From: Frankiales bacterium
GTDB lineage: Bacteria > Actinomycetota > Actinomycetes > S36-B12 > CAIYMF01
DNA: 43,069 nt
Reading direction: 5' to 3'
Assembly (NCBI GenBank): GCA_016125335.1
Contig: WGLY01000014.1
Span: 1-43,069, forward strand
Positions within the stretch are counted from its first letter, which is position 1; every line of letters begins with the position of its first letter. The translations under genes and the position numbers were made by a program. The notes under the pieces are model-generated. The model searched no databases, was not told the DNA's origin, and was given only the letters and a program-made list of their open reading frames with translations. This document shows, one piece after another, positions 40,337 to 43,069 of the stretch.

Positions 40337-41303
40337 TGCGCGCCACGGCCTCGAGCGTGTGACGCGCCGCGGGGTCGTCGTCGGTGGCCGACGGCACGAT
40401 CACGACGTCGTCCGCGCCGGCCGCCAGGTACTGCGACAGCCGCTCGGACACGCGCTGCTCGTCGCCCACCAGGCCCACCACCTCGATGAGCTCGGCCGGC
40501 ACCTCGGCCAGCAGCGCCGTGGGGTGCGGCCCGGACAGCGCCAGGTCGACGAGGTCGCCGAACCCCGCGCGGCGGAACATCTCGGAGTAGCCGGGAGCGG
40601 CGAGGTAGCCGACCACACCGCGGCGCAGCTGCTCGATGGCAGCGGGACCGGGGTCGACCGCGCACGTGGTCCACACCGCCACGCGCGGCATCTCGCGGCC
40701 CAGCTCGGCCGCGGTGTCGCGCAGCCGGCCGACCAGCTGCGCCACCGAGGCGGGGTCGACGAGGTTGAGCACCATGCGGTCCGCGTGCCGGGCGGCGACG
40801 CCGATCGCGCGGTCGCCGAAGGCGGCCACGACGAGCTCCGAGCGGGGCGCGTCGAGCCGCAGCCGGTAGCCGCTGGTGCGCACCACCTCGCCGGGCACCT
40901 CGGCCTTCTCGCCGTCGAGGAGCAGCCGCACGGCGCGCGCGGACTCCTCGAGCGCCTGGCCCGGGCGGCTGCGGTCGCGCCCATGCCACCGCTCGACCAC
41001 GAGGTTGGACGACGTCCCGAGGGCCACCGACACCTCGCGGCCGGTGAGCGTGGCCACCGACGCCGCGCCCATCGCGATCATCATGGGGTCGCGGATCGCG
41101 ACGCCGAACGGGCCGAGCACCAGGCGCGCCCGGGACATCCGCCCGCCGATGTGCGTGCCGAGGGCGAACGCGTCCCAGGTCGCCATCTCGCCGACCCACA
41201 CCGCGCCGTAGCCCAGCTCGTCGGCCGCGAGGGCGGTGTCGATGACCTCCGTCGCCGGCCGGTCCTGCCAGAGGCCGAGCGATACCTCGACGCGGGGGCT
41301 CAC
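40317..41303 (-). CDS. LLM-class (F420-dependent type) oxidoreductase
   Basis: A luciferase-like TIM-barrel protein of about 328 residues from GTG 41303, or 351 from GTG 41372; neither start has a clear ribosome site. Marks are IDTALAADELGYGAVWVGEMATWDAF, MSRARLVLGPFGVAIRDPMMIAMGAASVATLTGREVSVALG, YRLRLDAPRSELVVAAFG, ADRMVLNLVDP and IEVVGLVGDEQRVSERL. In actinobacteria this pattern is mostly F420-using rather than FMNH2-using. The substrate is unknown. It is transcribed from a promoter carrying shared motif site B and ends inside the hydratase gene. Confidence 0.85.
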   Translation of the reverse strand: MSPRVEVSLGLWQDRPATEVIDTALAADELGYGAVWVGEMATWDAFALGTHIGGRMSRARLVLGPFGVAIRDPMMIAMGAASVATLTGREVSVALGTSSNLVVERWHGRDRSRPGQALEESARAVRLLLDGEKAEVPGEVVRTSGYRLRLDAPRSELVVAAFGDRAIGVAARHADRMVLNLVDPASVAQLVGRLRDTAAELGREMPRVAVWTTCAVDPGPAAIEQLRRGVVGYLAAPGYSEMFRRAGFGDLVDLALSGPHPTALLAEVPAELIEVVGLVGDEQRVSERLSQYLAAGADDVVIVPSATDDDPAARHTLEAVARISSRLG

Positions 41304-41384
41304 CGGCGTCGTGCCGCTCGGGTGGTCGAGCTCATGCGCGCTCCCTCGTCGTGGGCGTCTCGGTGCATGCACGGACGGTCCTGT

Positions 41385-41414
41385 TTACTACACCAAACGA
41401 AGTAACTCCGGCAA
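41385..41414 (-). promoter_or_regulatory. LLM gene promoter with shared motif site B
   Basis: On the minus strand TTGCCG (41409-41414) and TAGTAA (41385-41390) are 18 nt apart. Motif B (41386-41406) reads GTTACTTCGTTTGGT then GTAGTA. TTACT and AGTAA form an inverted repeat spaced by 11 nt. Confidence 0.5.
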
Positions 41415-41505
41415 GGGCCTGGGCGTCGACGTCCCGGAAGTCGAGACGCCGGGCGCGGACTCGACGACTGGTGCGCCGAATCCCTTGCACGCGATCCCTG
41501 CCACG

Positions 41506-41526
41506 CACTACAACTAACAGTGCTGT
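41506..41526. promoter_or_regulatory. Shared motif site C upstream of DUF1295 gene
   Basis: Read on the minus strand ACAGCACTGTTAGTT then GTAGTG. It ends 18 bp before the DUF1295 GTG and lies about 100 bp from site B in the same divergent intergenic region. Confidence 0.4.
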
Positions 41527-41544
41527 CAAGCGTCAGGAGGACGT

Positions 41545-42351
41545 GTGGGCGAGGTGTCGTGGGGTCCGCTCGTGGTGGGCCTCGTCGCCGCTGCGGTGGC
41601 GATCTGCGTCCTGATGGGAGTCGTGCTCGCCATCTCGGCGCGCAGCGGCAACTGGTCGATCATCGACACGTTCTGGGGCCTGGGCTTCGTCGCCGTGGCC
41701 ATCACCACGTACGTGATCTCGGCGGGCCACGGTGATGACGGCCGCCGGCTGGTGGCCCTCCTGGTGCCGCTGGTGTGGGGCGTGCGCCTCGCGGCGTACA
41801 TCCACTGGCGCAACCACGGCAAGGGCGAGGACCCGCGCTACACCGCGCTGATGTCCAAGCGGCAGGGGGCGCTGCTCCCGTTCGCCGTGAAGAACATCTT
41901 CTGGGCGCAGGGCTGGGTGATGTGGGTCGTGGCGACGCCGATCGTCGTCGCCATGTACCAGCTCCAGCCGGTCAACTGGCTCACCTGGGTGGGCGTGGCC
42001 CTGGGCGCGTTCGGCATCGTCTTCGAGTCCGTCGGCGACGCGCAGCTCGCCCGCTTCAAGTCCGACCCCGCCAACGCCGGGAAGATCCTCGACACCGGCC
42101 TGTGGGCGTGGACCCGGCACCCGAACTACTTCGGCGACATCTGCGTGATGTTCTCGTTCTGGCTCATCGCGCTGGGGGCGTGGATCGGTGTCGTCACCGT
42201 CGTCGCACCGCTGCTGATGACGCGGATGCTCGTGTCGCGCACGGGCAAGAGGCTCACCGAGAAGCGCATGGCCCGCTCCCGCGGCGACGCCTTCACCGCC
42301 TACGCGGCGCGCACGAGCGGCCTGGTGCCGCGCCCGCCGCGCCGCCCGTAG
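41545..42351 (+). CDS. DUF1295 membrane protein, steroid 5-alpha-reductase-like
   Basis: A 268-residue integral membrane protein with about six helices. The C-terminal part has the DUF1295/steroid 5-alpha-reductase signature: LDTGLWAWTRHPNYFGDICVMFSFW, then a basic tail LVSRTGKRLTEKRM with a final YAARTSGLVP. Such proteins reduce or modify sterol-like or isoprenoid C=C bonds with NADPH; some members act as methyltransferase-like ICMT relatives. AGGAGG precedes GTG 41545. Motif site C lies just upstream and a thiolase gene follows by 58 bp, linking it to the catabolic regulon. Confidence 0.87.
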   Translation: MGEVSWGPLVVGLVAAAVAICVLMGVVLAISARSGNWSIIDTFWGLGFVAVAITTYVISAGHGDDGRRLVALLVPLVWGVRLAAYIHWRNHGKGEDPRYTALMSKRQGALLPFAVKNIFWAQGWVMWVVATPIVVAMYQLQPVNWLTWVGVALGAFGIVFESVGDAQLARFKSDPANAGKILDTGLWAWTRHPNYFGDICVMFSFWLIALGAWIGVVTVVAPLLMTRMLVSRTGKRLTEKRMARSRGDAFTAYAARTSGLVPRPPRRP

Positions 42352-42409
42352 CCGTCGCCGTCCTGCCCGTCGCCCTCCTACCGACTCTGCCGCCCACGAA
42401 GGGACCGCT

Positions 42410-43069
42410 GTGCCCGAGGCCGTGATCGTCTCCGTCGCCCGCTCGCCCATCGGCCGTGCCCTCAAGGGCTCGCTCGCCGGGATGCGCCCGGACGACCTGC
42501 TCGCGCAGATGGTGCGCGCCGCCCTCGACCAGGTGCCCGAGCTCGATCCGCGCGAGATCGACGACATGATGATCGGCTGCGTCCAGCCCGGCGGCGAGGC
42601 CGACTTCACCATCGCGCGGGTGGTGGCGGTGCTGCTCGGCATGGACCACCTGCCGGGCACCACCGTCAACCGCGCGTGCGCGTCGAGCCTGCAGACCACC
42701 CGCATGGCGGCCCACGCGATCTGGTCCCGCGAGGGGGAGGCGTTCGTCTCCGGCGGCGTGGAGTGCGTGAGCCGCTACCCCGCGCACTACCTCACGGGCG
42801 ACGCCGTGGTGCCGCACCCGGAGTTCGTGGCGGCCGGACGGCGCGAGGCGGCCCGCGTGGCCGCGGGCGAGCCGTGGAGCGACCCGCGCGAGGCGGGGCT
42901 GATGCCCGACGTCTACCTGGCGATGGGGCAGACGGCGGAGAACGTGGCGCAGGCGCGGGGGATCTCCCGGGCCGAGCAGGACGAGTTCGGGGTGCGCAGC
43001 CAGAACCTGGCCGAAGCGGCGATCGCGTCGGGGTTCTGGCCCGCCGACATCACCCCGGTCACCCTGCCC
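42410..43069 (+). CDS. Thiolase family protein (3' partial)
   Basis: The first 220 codons of a thiolase, cut by the window end. GTG 42410 has GAAGGGA upstream. Marks are VIVSVARSPIGRALKGSLAGMRPDDLLAQMV, the acylated Cys in NRACASSLQTTRMAAHAIW, VSGGVECVSRYPAHY, and MGQTAENVAQARGISRAEQDEFGVRSQ, a pattern of degradative 3-ketoacyl-CoA thiolases. This one has the normal N-terminal features; whether its C-terminal CxG motif is intact cannot be seen. Probably cotranscribed with the DUF1295 gene. Confidence 0.93.
   Translation, partial: MPEAVIVSVARSPIGRALKGSLAGMRPDDLLAQMVRAALDQVPELDPREIDDMMIGCVQPGGEADFTIARVVAVLLGMDHLPGTTVNRACASSLQTTRMAAHAIWSREGEAFVSGGVECVSRYPAHYLTGDAVVPHPEFVAAGRREAARVAAGEPWSDPREAGLMPDVYLAMGQTAENVAQARGISRAEQDEFGVRSQNLAEAAIASGFWPADITPVTLP

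Overview
The window is about 43 kb of very GC-rich, gene-dense DNA from an actinobacterium (Actinomycetota). The evidence is the GC3-saturated codon use, frequent GTG starts and ATGA/GTGA overlaps, a DUF222/HNH endonuclease, a BldC regulator, DUF3073, a valine-type amino acid dehydrogenase and an F420-type LLM oxidoreductase. The order purF - purM - DUF3073 - vdh - bldC matches the conserved Streptomyces chromosomal neighbourhood, so this is chromosome rather than a plasmid. I cannot name the genus. No tRNA, rRNA, CRISPR array, transposase or prophage gene is visible, and no gene-free stretch exceeds 300 bases.

Left part (1-10.8 kb): a DUF222/HNH endonuclease cut by the window edge, a sirtuin, and a flavin monooxygenase with a long basic disordered N-terminal tail, translationally coupled to an alpha/beta hydrolase. 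A small sterol-carrier-like gene follows, bracketed by two copies of a 60-bp palindromic element, then an isolated csrA, a complete polyamine-type ABC importer (ATPase, lipoprotein, two permeases) and another alpha/beta hydrolase.

Middle part (10.9-22.5 kb): the housekeeping block purF-purM, a secreted lipoprotein hydrolase, a GNAT acetyltransferase, a pentapeptide/DinB protein, DUF3073, vdh, a PfkB sugar kinase and bldC, then an MmpL exporter with a TetR gene downstream. Several starts here look leaderless: a -10 hexamer lies 6-8 nt before the start codon.

Right part (22.5-43 kb): a catabolic island. A seven-gene minus-strand operon (30505 to 23493) encodes a thiolase, a DapB-like reductase, a FabG-type SDR, a MaoC hydratase, an APH-type kinase and two acyl-CoA dehydrogenases. 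The kinase/dehydrogenase pair is the split form of eukaryotic ACAD10/11 and resembles the lva module for 4-hydroxyacyl-CoA breakdown. Facing it are two SDRs, then a coupled run of SDR, PaaN-type aldehyde dehydrogenase, carotenoid/lignostilbene oxygenase, SDR and VOC protein. The end holds a patatin, a lipocalin-like protein, an enoyl-CoA hydratase, an LLM oxidoreductase, a DUF1295 membrane reductase and a second thiolase cut by the window edge.

The most notable signal is non-coding. Five intergenic sites in this island share one about 21-bp sequence at promoter positions, which suggests one regulon under a regulator outside the window. Other points of interest are the palindromic pair around the sterol-carrier gene (the second with interlocking hairpins ahead of csrA), a probable leaderless 19-residue leader peptide coupled to an SDR, and a thiolase lacking the C-terminal catalytic cysteine.
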